Assembly: GCF_035083965.1 (NCBI RefSeq)
Contig: NC_089723.1
Span: 19,495,489-19,559,488, forward strand
Reading direction: 5' to 3'
DNA from: Branchiostoma lanceolatum
Taxonomy: Eukaryota > Chordata > Leptocardii > Amphioxiformes > Branchiostomatidae
Length of the DNA stretch: 64,000 nucleotides
The translations under genes and the position numbers were made by a program. The notes beneath the pieces were generated by a model, which saw only the letters and a list, made by a program, of their open reading frames with translations, did no database searches and had not been told where the DNA came from. Positions within the stretch are counted from its first letter, which is position 1. Every line of letters begins with the position of its first letter. This document shows positions 1 through 23,549 of this stretch, in pieces.

Positions 1-311
1 TAAAAAAGGCCTCCTATGACGATATATATAGACTGTATGATGCTTCCACGCAGAACAATATAGCAAAGCCACCAAACTCTGGGGATGTTGGAAACATCTT
101 TATTTTTCTACCTGAAGCTACATGTTTGTGTTGTTGTGCAACATGTATGATCAACCCATTGTAATGAATAGCTAATGTATCTTGTGCATGCCTGTGTTGT
201 ACCTGGCAGTGTATCTTTGTTTATTTGTTTGTGGTGTATGAAGATGTGTCTTTGAAGATAATCCAGGATGTAAACATTACTTTCTCTCCTCTATGCCATG
301 CTTGCGAGCAG

Positions 312-3300
312 GGTTCACAGTTACTTCTGTCTGCGGCCAAGGAACTTGCTCATTTCTCGCAGTTCAAGCAGGTAGAGACATGGTGTCTGCACGACATGTA
401 CACTGACTGCATGCATGCATTTCAGCTGTGTTAACTTGGTGTTGTGGGTTGTAAAGTACAGGTCTTCTGCATGATACATGTACTAAATGTAGGCCAAGAT
501 TCAACGATAGGATAGTCTAATACATCATTTCCTTTGTCATTTTCATACATGAATGCTCCCAACATGTCATCTCATCATCATTGATGAAACAAACCTCACA
601 AAAAGCTCTGTAGGAGTACCTGTAACCATTAACAACCCTCTCATTTATTTCTCACTGTTTCTTTTTTTAATGCATTATGGTGGCAAGGTATTACACATTA
701 AACATGTGTCAAAAGGTGTTGAGAGGTGCTAAACTTGAAGCTTCTGCTTTGAAACAGGTTAATCCTTTTATTTTAAACATAGTGTTATGTTATAATGAAC
801 TTAACAAGAAATTTCAAGCTTTTAGAAGATTGCTGACTTTTTTAAAATATTATTTTACTGCCAAGTTGATAAACAATGTAAAGTGACAGTAATGTGAATG
901 TGATCTTAGTATTCTACGTGGTTTTCTGCAGAAAATCATTGGGAAGAAAGGAAAAAAGCTTCATCTTAAAACTTTAAGTCCAGAGCAGCTTGAATTTGCC
1001 AGGTTTTGCATATTGAGAGTGAGTACATGTATTACAATGCTGGTGTTACCACCGCTGGATGGGCACTAACAGCAACTATTCTCTCAAACAAGAGTCAAAC
1101 TAAGGTTTCTATGTTTTAGGACTAATTGGTGATACCAATAAATGTACGGCAAGTGCCATACGTTAGTATAGGTCTATCTGTTTTGTGGCCTTTCATTAAC
1201 ATTTAACCTGAAAACATCTCTTCATGAATCATCACTGGCATGCTCCAGTGTGTTAACCATAGAAGAGGGCTTCTGGTAAACCTATATTGAAAACCAGGGC
1301 TGTCTCCAGCTTTGAATTTTTTAACGTCCCATGTCGTTGACTTTCGTTGTTCAATCTGTCATTTTAAGCTTTCAGACAAATATTTTTTATCAGCTTTATG
1401 CTGCGAAGTTCAGACGATTTTGAGAGAATGGGTGAAATTTTTGTTGGTCCCAACAAGCAAAGTTTCATCCCGGGACGGAGGGATAGTTACTGGAGGCAGC
1501 CCAGGTTGTGGGCCAATTTGATAAGAGTACATTTCAAGGGTTAAAGGGTTTCTCAGATGGAATAAAAATGTCTACGTATCAGTTTTCTGGTGCAGTTGAT
1601 AACATTCTGGTGTCTTCAACAGGACATGAACCAGGAAGATGCCAAGAACCTTAGCCCCAGGCAGTGTGCTGTCCTGGACAGTGCTCTGGACACAATTAAG
1701 GTAAAGGCAAAACCATTCATTTATTTATGTCTTGAGTAATGATTAAAGGAGTCTGCCTTTTCAAGTTTTTTAACCGCAGAATATTTGAAAATATAAGGCT
1801 ACATGATTGTGCGAATATTCTAGAAGAAGAGTCTAAGGGTGTCCAGCTTTGGGACAGTTTGCTTTCTTACTTCATGTATGTCTAAGGACATATTTTTCAT
1901 ACTTATCATAATTCAATGAAAGCACATGTGCAGAAGATATGGGAGATGGTATTTTTCAAGCTGTTGTATTGTCTGTTTGTTCTGCTCTATGTAAATCTCC
2001 TTGAAATGTATTTCCTAAAATGTACGTACATGTAGCTATCCTTGAAATGCATTATTCAAGCTGCTATATATATATTGTCCCTTTGTTTTGGTCTACCTAA
2101 CTGTCCTTGAAATGTATTTCCAAAAATCTCTTGCCTTGTTTTCCAGCAATATTTTCATGCCGGAGGGAATGGCCTTAAGAAGACTTTCCTGGAGAAATCC
2201 CCAGACCTTCAGTCTCTGAAATATGCACTCTCCCTGTACACCCAGACCACGGACACTCTCATCAAGACGTTTGTGCAGACACAGACTCAGCAAGGTACAG
2301 CTGGTACATTCAGTTTATTACCTCCATGAAAAATGGAGGTATTGTTTTTGATGTCTGTGTGTTTGTCTCACAGGCGTTTCTGGACATTTGTGGTCAGCAT
2401 AACTTAAGAACCTCTGGATTGATTGTGATGATATTTGGTACGTGAGTAGGTCTCGTAAAGACAAAGGTCAAGGTTGATTTTGGGCCCCTGGTATGTGACC
2501 TTGGTACTGCAGCAGAACTTCCATATCTTTATATCTTTTGTCCTAGACATGCTATGGTCTTGTTTTTCATTTATTTCATGGAGGTATGAGGAATTATCGT
2601 GGGGAATGCTACCAGCCAATTAGAAATGTCAAGTAAGACTAAGTAGCAACGTTACATTGTAGTACATACAAAATATGTCACTTAGAATGCTGCCAATATT
2701 TCCACAGACCAGCCAAGTGTAGACGATCCCCAGGGCGAAGTGTCGATCCAGGTGGACCTGTTCACCCACCCAGGAACAGGAGAACACAAAGTCACTGTCA
2801 AAGGTATAGGAGCTGTCCAAGATCATTACGCCATCTGTTACTGTATGTGAATAATGTTGCGCCTCAAATTTGGCTTTAGCAATGATATGCCATGTCTCAC
2901 TGTCAACACTGTATGTGTGAAGTTGCTGGAAACAGTGCTGGTTTGACAACTACTGTCAGTAAAACACACTGTGAAAGATGAGAACTTAAGAACCAACACA
3001 GACTGGAACAGTGTTAGACAAAGCTTGTCTATGAGTTCACTCAGTCTCTGATAAAACTTGTAGAAAACACCTTCAGATTAAAGACCACAAAGAGCTTTTG
3101 ATTGACAGAAGCTTGAAGCCCATGTTTATGTTCTTATTCATCTAAGTTGCTGATGCTACAGTTTGAAGTGCAGTGATCAGCTAATGTCTGTTAACATTTT
3201 TCCCCAGTTGTTGCGGCCAATGACCTGAAGTGGCAGACAACAGGCATGTTCAGACCCTTTGTGGAAGTGAACTTGATTGGCCCACACCTCAGTGACAAAA

Positions 3301-4023
3301 GGCGGAAACACTCCACTAAATCAAAGAGCAATAACTGGTCTCCAAAATATAACGAGACCTTTCATTTGTAAGTAGTCAACTCTCTTCTTGTTCTTGAGGG
3401 GAATTTAGGGGGGGGGGAACAATTTTTCGGCTTAAAGGGATGTATAAAAGAAAGAAATGTCTCTAGGAAAAGTTAGCTACAACAATATTTTTTTTACTCT
3501 ACCACCATTGTTAACCTCTCTGCAGCCTAAGCCCGTAACCAAGAGAATTGGAAGCCAAATGGCTACTTCAGTGTGCTGAAGGTTAAATCGTCACAGGCAT
3601 TTCCTCATAAGACGTTGAAACTGTTAATGAAGTTCACTAACATGTGCCATCATGTAATGCTGTAGATCATTGGTATGGTATTGTGATTGTGATTGTGATG
3701 AAATGTCTGAAGTTGGTTCTGTTTTTCCCACCTGTAGCATCCTTGGTAATGAGGATGAGCCCGATGCCTTTGAACTCCACATATGTGTGAAGGACTACTG
3801 CTTTGCCCGTGAGGATCGTCTGATTGGCGTCGCTGTCATGCAGTTGCGCGATATTGTTGAAGCCGGCAGCTGTGCGTGCTGGTGCGCCCTGGGAAGGAAC
3901 GTGCACCTCGACGAAACAGGCTGGACAATATTACGCATCCTATCGCAGAGGTCCAACGACGAGGTGGCAAAGGAGTTTGTCAAGCTCAAATCCGAGACCA
4001 GATCAGATATGGAGCTGGGTTGA
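312..4023 (+). CDS. UNC13: UNC13/Munc13 C-terminal exons (partial, 5' part outside window)
   Basis: Munc13 proteins prime synaptic vesicles by opening syntaxin and assembling SNAREs at the presynaptic active zone. Exons read as 312-371, 1623-1700, 2147-2294, 2708-2803, 3208-3367 and 3738-4023; all junctions are GT-AG and keep frame (275 codons). The translation holds the end of the MUN/MHD2 region ([20 protein letters not shown], then [20 protein letters not shown]) followed by the C-terminal C2C domain ([58 protein letters not shown]). It ends SDMELG and stop, where vertebrate UNC13A/B/C also end. The family call is firm; I cannot assign A, B or C, and an amphioxus gene may predate that split. 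Upstream C1, C2A/B and most of MUN lie before position 1. An additional exon at 932-1018 and a reading frame after the stop are listed separately. Confidence 0.93.
932..1018 (+). CDS. UNC13: Candidate alternative (mutually exclusive?) UNC13 exon
   Basis: This is an 87-nt open segment with a good acceptor (ttttctgcag) and donor (gtgagt). It is phase 0 on both sides, so it can be inserted or exchanged without breaking frame. Its 29 codons end [17 protein letters not shown], and the LSP-x-Q core matches [19 protein letters not shown] of the next exon (1623-1700). The known Munc13 sequence runs straight from the 312-371 exon to the 1623 exon, so this is an extra, paralogous-looking exon. Whether it is used instead of, or together with, the 1623 exon cannot be seen here. 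Confidence 0.55.
2319..2586. mobile_element. MITE-like element in an UNC13 intron
   Basis: The segment begins TACCTCCATGAAA and ends TTTCATGGAGGTA, giving 13-bp perfect terminal inverted repeats about 270 bp apart. It has no coding capacity and lies inside the intron between exons 2147-2294 and 2708-2803. Short length with terminal inverted repeats is the form of a non-autonomous DNA transposon; no target duplication was established. Confidence 0.6.
3511..3586. repeat. TTAACCT/AGGTTAA short dispersed element, copy 1
   Basis: A 76-bp segment starts TTAACCTCTCTGCAGCCTAA and ends GTGTGCTGAAGGTTAA. The same layout (TTAACCTTCTCCCTGCTGCC-type head, central GTAACCAAT, GGCTACTTCAGTGTGCTAAAGG-type tail) recurs near 14415, 21208 and 47655, so this is a dispersed family with short inverted ends. 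Confidence 0.6.
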
Positions 4024-4230
4024 GCTTATGTGCCCAAAGTGGACATGTCCAACGTCAACATGCCTAAAGTGGACATGTCCAACGTCAATATGTCAGCCAT
4101 CAATATGCCAAGTGTCAACGTCCCTGATGTTAACATGCCAAATGTGAGCGTACAGAGCATTGGTATGCCAAACGTCAGCATACCTAATGTCTCTGTACCA
4201 AACGTCACTAAAGCTAAAGCCCAGACATAA
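4024..4230 (+). other. In-frame pentapeptide-repeat extension behind the UNC13 stop
   Basis: After the UNC13 TGA (4021-4023) the same frame stays open for 68 codons to a TAA at 4228-4230. After AYV it reads as thirteen consecutive five-residue units of the type P/S-x-V/I-D/N/S-M/V (for example PKVDM, SNVNM, PNVSV), ending AKAQT. The first two 30-nt blocks differ only at synonymous third positions, and other units vary mostly at third positions. Vertebrate Munc13 proteins end at the stop, so this is extra. It could be reached by readthrough, by A-to-I editing of TGA to a Trp codon, or by an unseen splice; or it could be a recently lost tail. The pattern recalls the PKV-type repeats of AHNAK, but I claim no homology. 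Confidence 0.5.
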
Positions 4231-7200
4231 GTCCAACCCAGCTTCCATACCTCAAACATCCATTGCAGAAATCCCTATCTACCCTATCTTATTGGTTTCT
4301 TTGACAAAGGGCAAACAATAGAATTCCAAGTTGCTCCAATATTCTGAGCTTGACTTAAGCAAGACCAAAAATGGGCTTAAGTCCAGGTGTTTTTTGTTTT
4401 AACCTGACAGAAACACCTTACAAGTTCAACTTCCAATATGACAAGCTAACTCAGCCTTGTTGATTGGGTTATGCTTGTAACTGTAATTATAAGATACAAT
4501 TATACTATTACCAAGTAAATTTCAATGTGCAATGTATGATATTATAAATCAGGATCAGATTGGAATACTACTAATTTATTAACCCTGACCTTTTTATTTA
4601 AATCAGGTATTCATTCCAGGTTCCAATCATTGTTATTTCTCCTGATAAAGTAGCTTACTGTACATTTGGTCTACCCTTACCAGAACAATGCTTTGTGCAT
4701 GCAGTCAGATTTTATACATTATATTTATGATACTCATAACCCTCCTTCATTATTACATTTGCTCATACACATGTAAGAGAGGGATGGTGGACCTGACATT
4801 GCAGTATTAGAAGATCCATGCCTGTTCATGTAATGGAGACCTGAAGTCCAGGTATAGAGCTCAATTACATTATATTACATGGGGCTGCTAGGCACTGGTG
4901 TGACTCTGTATATCCATTGAACATTCCAGAATGTTTGATTGATATACTGGTACACGCGGAGCCATCTTGGTGGCATCTTAGGCTTCTGCAATGCAGGTCG
5001 ACCTGACTTCTGACCTATTGGTGGTAACTAGTGTCAGGCAGTGGGCAGCGCTCTAAATCCTGTACATGTACAAAGTCGTCGTCGACACTACCGGGAACTT
5101 TGAGCTGACCAAAGCAGCATGGTATGTGAATACATATTGTGTTCAACAGTACTGTTTCTTACTGAATTTCTTCCTCAACAATCTATGCAGCTGAGTGGAA
5201 GTGGCAGTGTTAATTTTTTAATGATTGTTTCATGATTATCTACCATTTGAATGGGATATTCAGATGATGTATATGTGGAAAGAAATTCGTAGATGGTTAT
5301 TTGCTTTGTTATGTCTTTGTTGGTAGTTTTTGAGGTCCAAGACCATGTGAGATTACTTTTGTACTAGACACAGTGGACTGATTGTTCTTACAAACTAGTA
5401 ATCAATAGTTATCATCATGTAAAAATCGAGGGATTGTTTTACCGAAATCATCACAAGTGCAACTTTCTCATTGCCATGCTTTAATTGTTGCTACGTAGGC
5501 AGGGCCAGCACATGTTGGTCCTGCACCTGTACATGTGTAGACAAGGGTATGGACACAGAAGTATTTGTGGAAAAAAGGGCTTGTTGGTAGAGAAGAATTT
5601 GGATGTTCATGCCTTGTGAATTGATGATTTTGCTATTGACTGAAATAGTGAAGTCTAGTCTTCTCAATATTTTAGCTATTCCGTCCTACACATAGCTAGT
5701 TTATCAACATAGCCTGTCCTGAGTTTGTTAGAAATGAAATGATATCACCCAAGTCTGGACAGACATAACCCGTTCATTTTTATTGTGAAATTGTAACAGC
5801 CAGTCATTGTTTACAGGATGAACTGCCCTTCCTTTCAAGTGATTGAAGTGTGTCCATATTTGTTTTCCGTCTGTATCATTCAAAAGATGAAGTAGAGCAG
5901 TGTACATATCGCAGAATGTAGGGAGTCTAGATTTTGTAAATTGCTGCAGGAAGTCAAAAAGTTTCTCTTTTTTTCACTTTGAAGTGTTCTCCCATTGCAG
6001 TATTTAAGATTCTCCTCTTTATATGGTAACTAGAACCCATGTTTAGCCTTGGTTAATACATTTGGCATAAGATGACAACAGAAAACATATTAGTGAAGAG
6101 ATGCAAGGTAGAGCTACCGTAGTGTATAGACCTACATATACTAGATGCCTGTAACTTAAGAACATGGAAAGCGAGAGATCGCCTATATCGTGTTTCCTGT
6201 TCTTGTGATAGAAAGGCACTGGTACGAGGAGGGGAGAGAACTGTGAAAGCTGGTCTTCATAGTTGTTAGCCTGACCACTGCCAAACTAGAATATTGTTAC
6301 CACTGGGAAATATACCATGGAATGTCAGGGTTGTCAACGAAGGAGAAATCAAACGGACACGAAGGACAATTCTTTGAAACAAATACAGTATAATTAGATT
6401 TTCTATGCAGTGTGGCTGTTACTATGGCATGTCAACACTTCCTAACCATCATGGTTATAGGAACTGGCTTCTTCTGATATGGACACAAAGGCTGTATAGA
6501 ATTGTAATTCAAGAAACTTTTATTACTAGTACTAGTAACTGTATGAATGTTTATACCATCAAGAAACAATGACTTGCTAAGACAAAATGTGATGCCACTA
6601 CAGACTCCAGTAAAATGCATGGTGTAGATTTTAGCACTCATTTTAGCATGGCTTGTTGTCTTGCAACCAATGTCCCTGGTTTTGTATGCCACAGAAATAC
6701 CCTATGTAGAAAAAAAGATTATCTGTATGTCAACTGAGGCTGAATGGAGTTATATCATGTTGTAGATGGTATAGTAGTATTCTATATGGCCCTAGCTACT
6801 TTGTGTATGTGTGTTGTGTATTTAGACAGTGATGAGATAGTATACATGTCAGTGTCTTGTGGATAGTGTGTGAACCATGTGTATATGTATGTTTTTGAAT
6901 TCTATGAACAATGAAATTTTTGCTTTAATACTTCATTGATCCAAGATTTCCAGCAAAGGATTATGATTATGTAAATAGCTAGTTCATTTAATATTCAAAT
7001 AATCGTCATATCTGAAAGAGATAAGAATTCTGTGCAATTTTATGATCCTTTGAGGGGAACCTACATGTGATGGTGGACCATATTGATATATGTTTCTTCT
7101 TTTATTACTATATTGTGAGTATCATTTTAAGTAAAATTACAGAAGAGGGTATCTACAATCCTTGTATTATTACCACAGTCTGAATATTGAAATGATTCAA

Positions 7201-9593
7201 AATAAAACAGATTTTAAACATCCGATATTCCAAATCCTGTCCTTTATTGCATACATTACCCACATAGATGTGGACAAATCATCTGATTCAGAGACTATAA
7301 CAGTCAAAACAAGAGTTCGAAGATGTCACACGGTAGAGAGTTTTGATTAACATGTTACATGCGTACATTTTCACTTTCTATCACTCTTACGAAAATAAGT
7401 GAATGTGAATAGCATATGGAAAGTACAGAAAAACAGCCAGACCAAAAACAAAACTTTGTAAATTCTTCAACTGACCCCATGACCAGGACATGTCTGATTA
7501 ACGACGTTCTACCACCTCTTACTAGTCCAACTTCCTGCCACTCCTTCAAGTCTGACCTTTGTGGTCATTTCCTGCCACCCTGTTCACTGTATTCGAACAC
7601 ACGCCAACAGACACGCTGAAAACAAGTACAAGACAATCCATCCAGGCATTCTCGAGTTATCGTGTTCACAGACGGACAGACAGAAACACACACGAACGCT
7701 AATAAAAACATAACCTCGGCGAAGGTAAAAAAAACACTTCTGTACAAGCAAAATGAGTCACTGTGATCGTCGATTTTTTTGGGAAATATGTAAAGTATGT
7801 GGAAGAACAAAGAAAACTAACACAAAAATTATTGATTTGAGTGGTCAAAAGGGATTGTAACGTTCAGCATTCAAATAGCGGATTTTCTGTATTGTACTAC
7901 CGTATAAGGCCAATCGCGGGACGTTAAAAACGCGTTATTGACGTTTCATATCTGCCTGTAGTTTAAGTTAACGTTACGTTGGCATGGTCTTTTCTTTAGT
8001 GTTTTTTTCATAGCTTGTAGTCACGCGCTCTCCAATATGGACAAGCTTTTTCTATAGACTATACATTCCTACGTTTTGAGGAGTTTTTCGTAGAAAGGCC
8101 GATTGCTGTTAAAATGACTGCGCACATTACACTGGCCACACCCCACACTAATTTCGGGGAAGACTTCCTGAAAATGAAAGTGAATCGTATAAGAACGGAC
8201 CGGAATAGCTTGGAAGTTTTAATAGACGACTCACAATGTATGTACGGACCCTAGAAGTTACACCCTTCGAAATCGTAAATTGGCTTCTTCCAAGCAGTGT
8301 TTGCACAATATAGCGGTGAGAAACCGCACCTTCCCGCCAGGTGTTCCAACAGCGGACATAGCAAACACAATGTCATAAGTAAACAAAACGTTACATATTG
8401 CAGGTACCATTAGAGCCGATATTTTGATTACTTCGCTCATTTAGAATTTTCATGGGAAAACTCGTTGAGTCACGGAGTAGTGAGAAAATTAGATTCCACA
8501 GATATTAGGCTTTCCCAAAGTCTTCCAACAGTATGTCAGAGCCTGGCGGTCCAGATATCATACTCCCCGACGACTATAACCTTAATTTCACGGAGCAAGG
8601 TAATTCTATTGCTTCCTAGTTATGACCGAATCACATATCTTTATCACACGGTTATGAACAAATACTTGTAGGAAAACGTCGCCGCTTGCGCGGCTTAGAG
8701 TAGTAGGAAATCAAATCAATTGTTGTTAATTGTAGTGTGAATTTTTGTGGCGGATTTCCCACAAGGAGGGCACTTTCTCACAGTTTGTTAACTTGTGGCC
8801 GGGCGGGGTAGAGTGGACTAACATATGGTAAGTCCTACAGGAATTGTTGGCACAGTCTGGATGGTTCCCTCCAGAAATCCGAGGGGAATTGTGTAACGTC
8901 GGGACTTTAGTGGGTTCAGGCCGACACAAAGTCAGGTTTGCATAGCATATTTCTCAGTCTTTTCATTGTATTTATGAACCTTTAAATGCGCTTGCGTGAG
9001 CCATTTGCGAAGGGTTCGGAGAACGCACAAAGCCCATAGGAGTTTGCAGCACAAGGAGGTGAAAATAGGAAGATATTGCCAAATTATGGTCTTGAAACCA
9101 TTCACTCTCTTTTACCTTTTAAGTTTATGAAGTCTTCGCACACAGACATTATTTGTGTATCCATGGTGGTGCATTCTTTTATTAGTGATCATTATTAGTG
9201 ATCATCATTTTGCAATTTCATAAACTTCTAGTTTCAGTTACGTGTATCTTGACCAAATTAAGAATCTTCAAGGACTTATGACAGTCGACATACTATATGT
9301 TTCTTCTCCTTGCTCTTCTGAAGCTCTCCTCTTTGGCAAGACAGTTTTCAGATGTCCTTCTTTCTTTTTTGAAATCGATATTGTTGCCGTATCCTTTAGA
9401 TTTTCTTCTTCCCCAAGCCAAAGCTGAGGGTCTTCAGTGCACAGTATAGCCGAGTGCTTCACTCACTTACCGACAGATAGTTCAACATCCAAAACATCTT
9501 TAACATTTCTAAGGTCACCAAACGTCTCTCATCTTAACGTCACATGCCGCAGATCTTCTGCTGTTAGAAAAAGGAGCACAAGAGCATGTTGCC
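4231..9593. other. UNC13 3' region and intergenic spacer, no gene recognised
   Basis: I see no conserved coding exon here. The first part is probably UNC13 3' UTR. An AATAAA at 7201-7206 is a possible poly(A) signal, without further support. An isolated ATG-to-donor open stretch at 5066-5121 (donor gtatgt) could be an exon but matches nothing I know. About 7480-7725 carries the end of a dispersed element (GAGTTATCGTG, runs of GACAGACAG, then CTCGGCGAAGG) resembling the element in WASHC5 intron 10. Confidence 0.5.
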
Positions 9594-21494
<11,901 letters not shown>

Positions 21495-23549
21495 TGCTGT
21501 TTCAGGAAGATTGTTGTGAGACATCATGAAATGACGACTTATTGTCTTATGATAGAGCTTTTGACTTTCATGTATTACGTGAATAAATAATAAACAAAGT
21601 TTAACACACTTTCAAGTTGGATATGTACATCTGTGGACTAATGTTGAATTTCAGAAGCATAGTTTGATATGACACTATACTGTGTGAAAATATCAAGAAA
21701 AAGAGTTCCTAGATAATTTCCTAGTAACTCCCTTGCCGTTTCAACAGGAATATACTGATGCACTTATAGTTTGTTTTCGAATGAATAAAATCTTTTCTTG
21801 TCTTCTTGTCACTTGACGATGACCATGACAGTAATTAAATGAATGTCTTATTTCACCTGCACACATAATTTGTAAACATTCGAATTCTAGTATAATAATG
21901 ATTATATTTATGTTTTGTGTGAACATATTCCTATCCCTAGCTATAATATGTATAATACATACAATTATGTTATATATAATTATATAGTCATGTATATCCA
22001 GAGTAACGTTATCATTTTCTTCAGTTATTTAACATTCATCTAACGTTACGATTACAAATAAAGCAAGCTTGAGGAATCTAGTACCGGTAATGTACCTAAA
22101 AGACTCTAAGACTCTTCTTCATAATAAGTTCATTAACGATTTAGCAGTCTGGAATATTCCAATTCTGTTTGATGGAGGGCCAAATGTCATAAAGAATGCC
22201 AAATCTTTGTATATTTAGATCTATTGGTCTGTGATAAGTAAAATCAGGCTGTGTTTTGGTAAGACCTCTGTACAGAATCTTTCAAATACTCGATCTTAGT
22301 TTATGTCAATGGAATCAAAAGTTAAAAAACAAACACTGACATGCATTCATGAATATCATGTACCTGCATTCACATAACTTCACACTAGGTTGGAAATGTA
22401 TGTGGGGATCATAGATTTTCCTTGGGAATATTGTTGGCCCTTTATGTAATATCTTCTAAGCATTTGAAGAGTCAATAAAGGTATATTTTTTAAAAAGTTT
22501 CCAACTCACTCATGCATCTCATTCATGTTTCATTTTCAACTTTCATATTTTATGATAATATCATTGATTTGTATTTATTGATACTCATAAAGAATCACAG
22601 ATGTCTGGTGAAGTTGCAAGAAAACCTGTAGTAATTTCATTTAGTGTGTAAAGGCAGAGGTACTTGCTTATGCTTTATCATACAAAGGAAAATAACAGTG
22701 ACAATCAGACTGCTTTAATTTATATTTATTCAATTCACTGAACTCTTAAACAAACTTCATGGAACATTTTGAGGGAATCTTAGAGAATGGTGTCATCATG
22801 ATAGGACATAAGTGCTTATGTTGTAGCCTTGCATTTTTACATTTTGTAACCAAAAGCTCTGACTCATATTTAGTATCTTATGGTGACTTAAATGTTTATC
22901 ATTTATTAATTACTGTAACAGTACATTGATTTACATTGTTCTTGACACCAAAATGTATTGTGTTTCTCTACAACTTGATTAATTTTCTTAACTAAGATAA
23001 GAATTTACAAAGTGGTTTCCTTTGTTGTTGATGGCAAGGGAAAACAAATTATTTTAGACAGGTGCTCATTTCCATAAATCTACATAATCCTTCATAGTAA
23101 ATGAAAGAAAGTAGATTCTACATCGGATTACTTTCTTTGCAATTTGAAAACAATTCACAAGAGGTACATTGTATGCAGCCAACTGGTAAATTCTCAATTT
23201 GAAGACTTAATATTTTATTTCAATTCTTCATAAATGTCGAAAGACAATTTCATACATTAAGTAACAATTACATCAATTCCATTAGAATATCATGATGTAA
23301 ACATAGTAGTTTTGTGAAAACCTACAACATACTTTATCAGGTGACTAATTGCATGTAGCTGTAGATCACTAAGTCTTGGTGAGTACTGTACTTTCTTGTA
23401 TTGTAGGTGAATGATATCATTTCACAGTAGAGCTGTAACATGTATTTCATTTAACTCATGAAAAGTAATCCAAGGCACACTGTACCTGCAATGGCTATAC
23501 CTGTTGGGCTGAAACCTTGATTTTCAAACATCTCTTTGCAGGGCAGGTT
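21495..23549. other. Convergent 3' spacer between RBPJ and WASHC5
   Basis: AT-rich sequence without recognised coding exons. It should hold the RBPJ 3' UTR from the left and the WASHC5 3' UTR from the right. TTTATT at 23214-23219 (AATAAA on the minus strand) is a possible WASHC5 poly(A) signal. Confidence 0.5.
21582..21587 (+). promoter_or_regulatory. Likely RBPJ poly(A) signal
   Basis: AATAAA lies 88 nt after the RBPJ stop codon, followed by a second overlapping AATAAT. It is the first canonical hexamer downstream of the stop; a longer 3' UTR cannot be excluded. Confidence 0.5.

Noticed and set aside
4026..4259. Minus-strand open frame opposite the UNC13 tail
   Set aside because: It is the antisense shadow of the pentapeptide repeat; the plus frame continues directly from UNC13 and shows synonymous variation.
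5066..5121. ATG-to-donor exon-like stretch (MYKVVVDTTGNFELTKAA)
   Set aside because: No family match, no downstream exon that it can be joined to; left unassigned.
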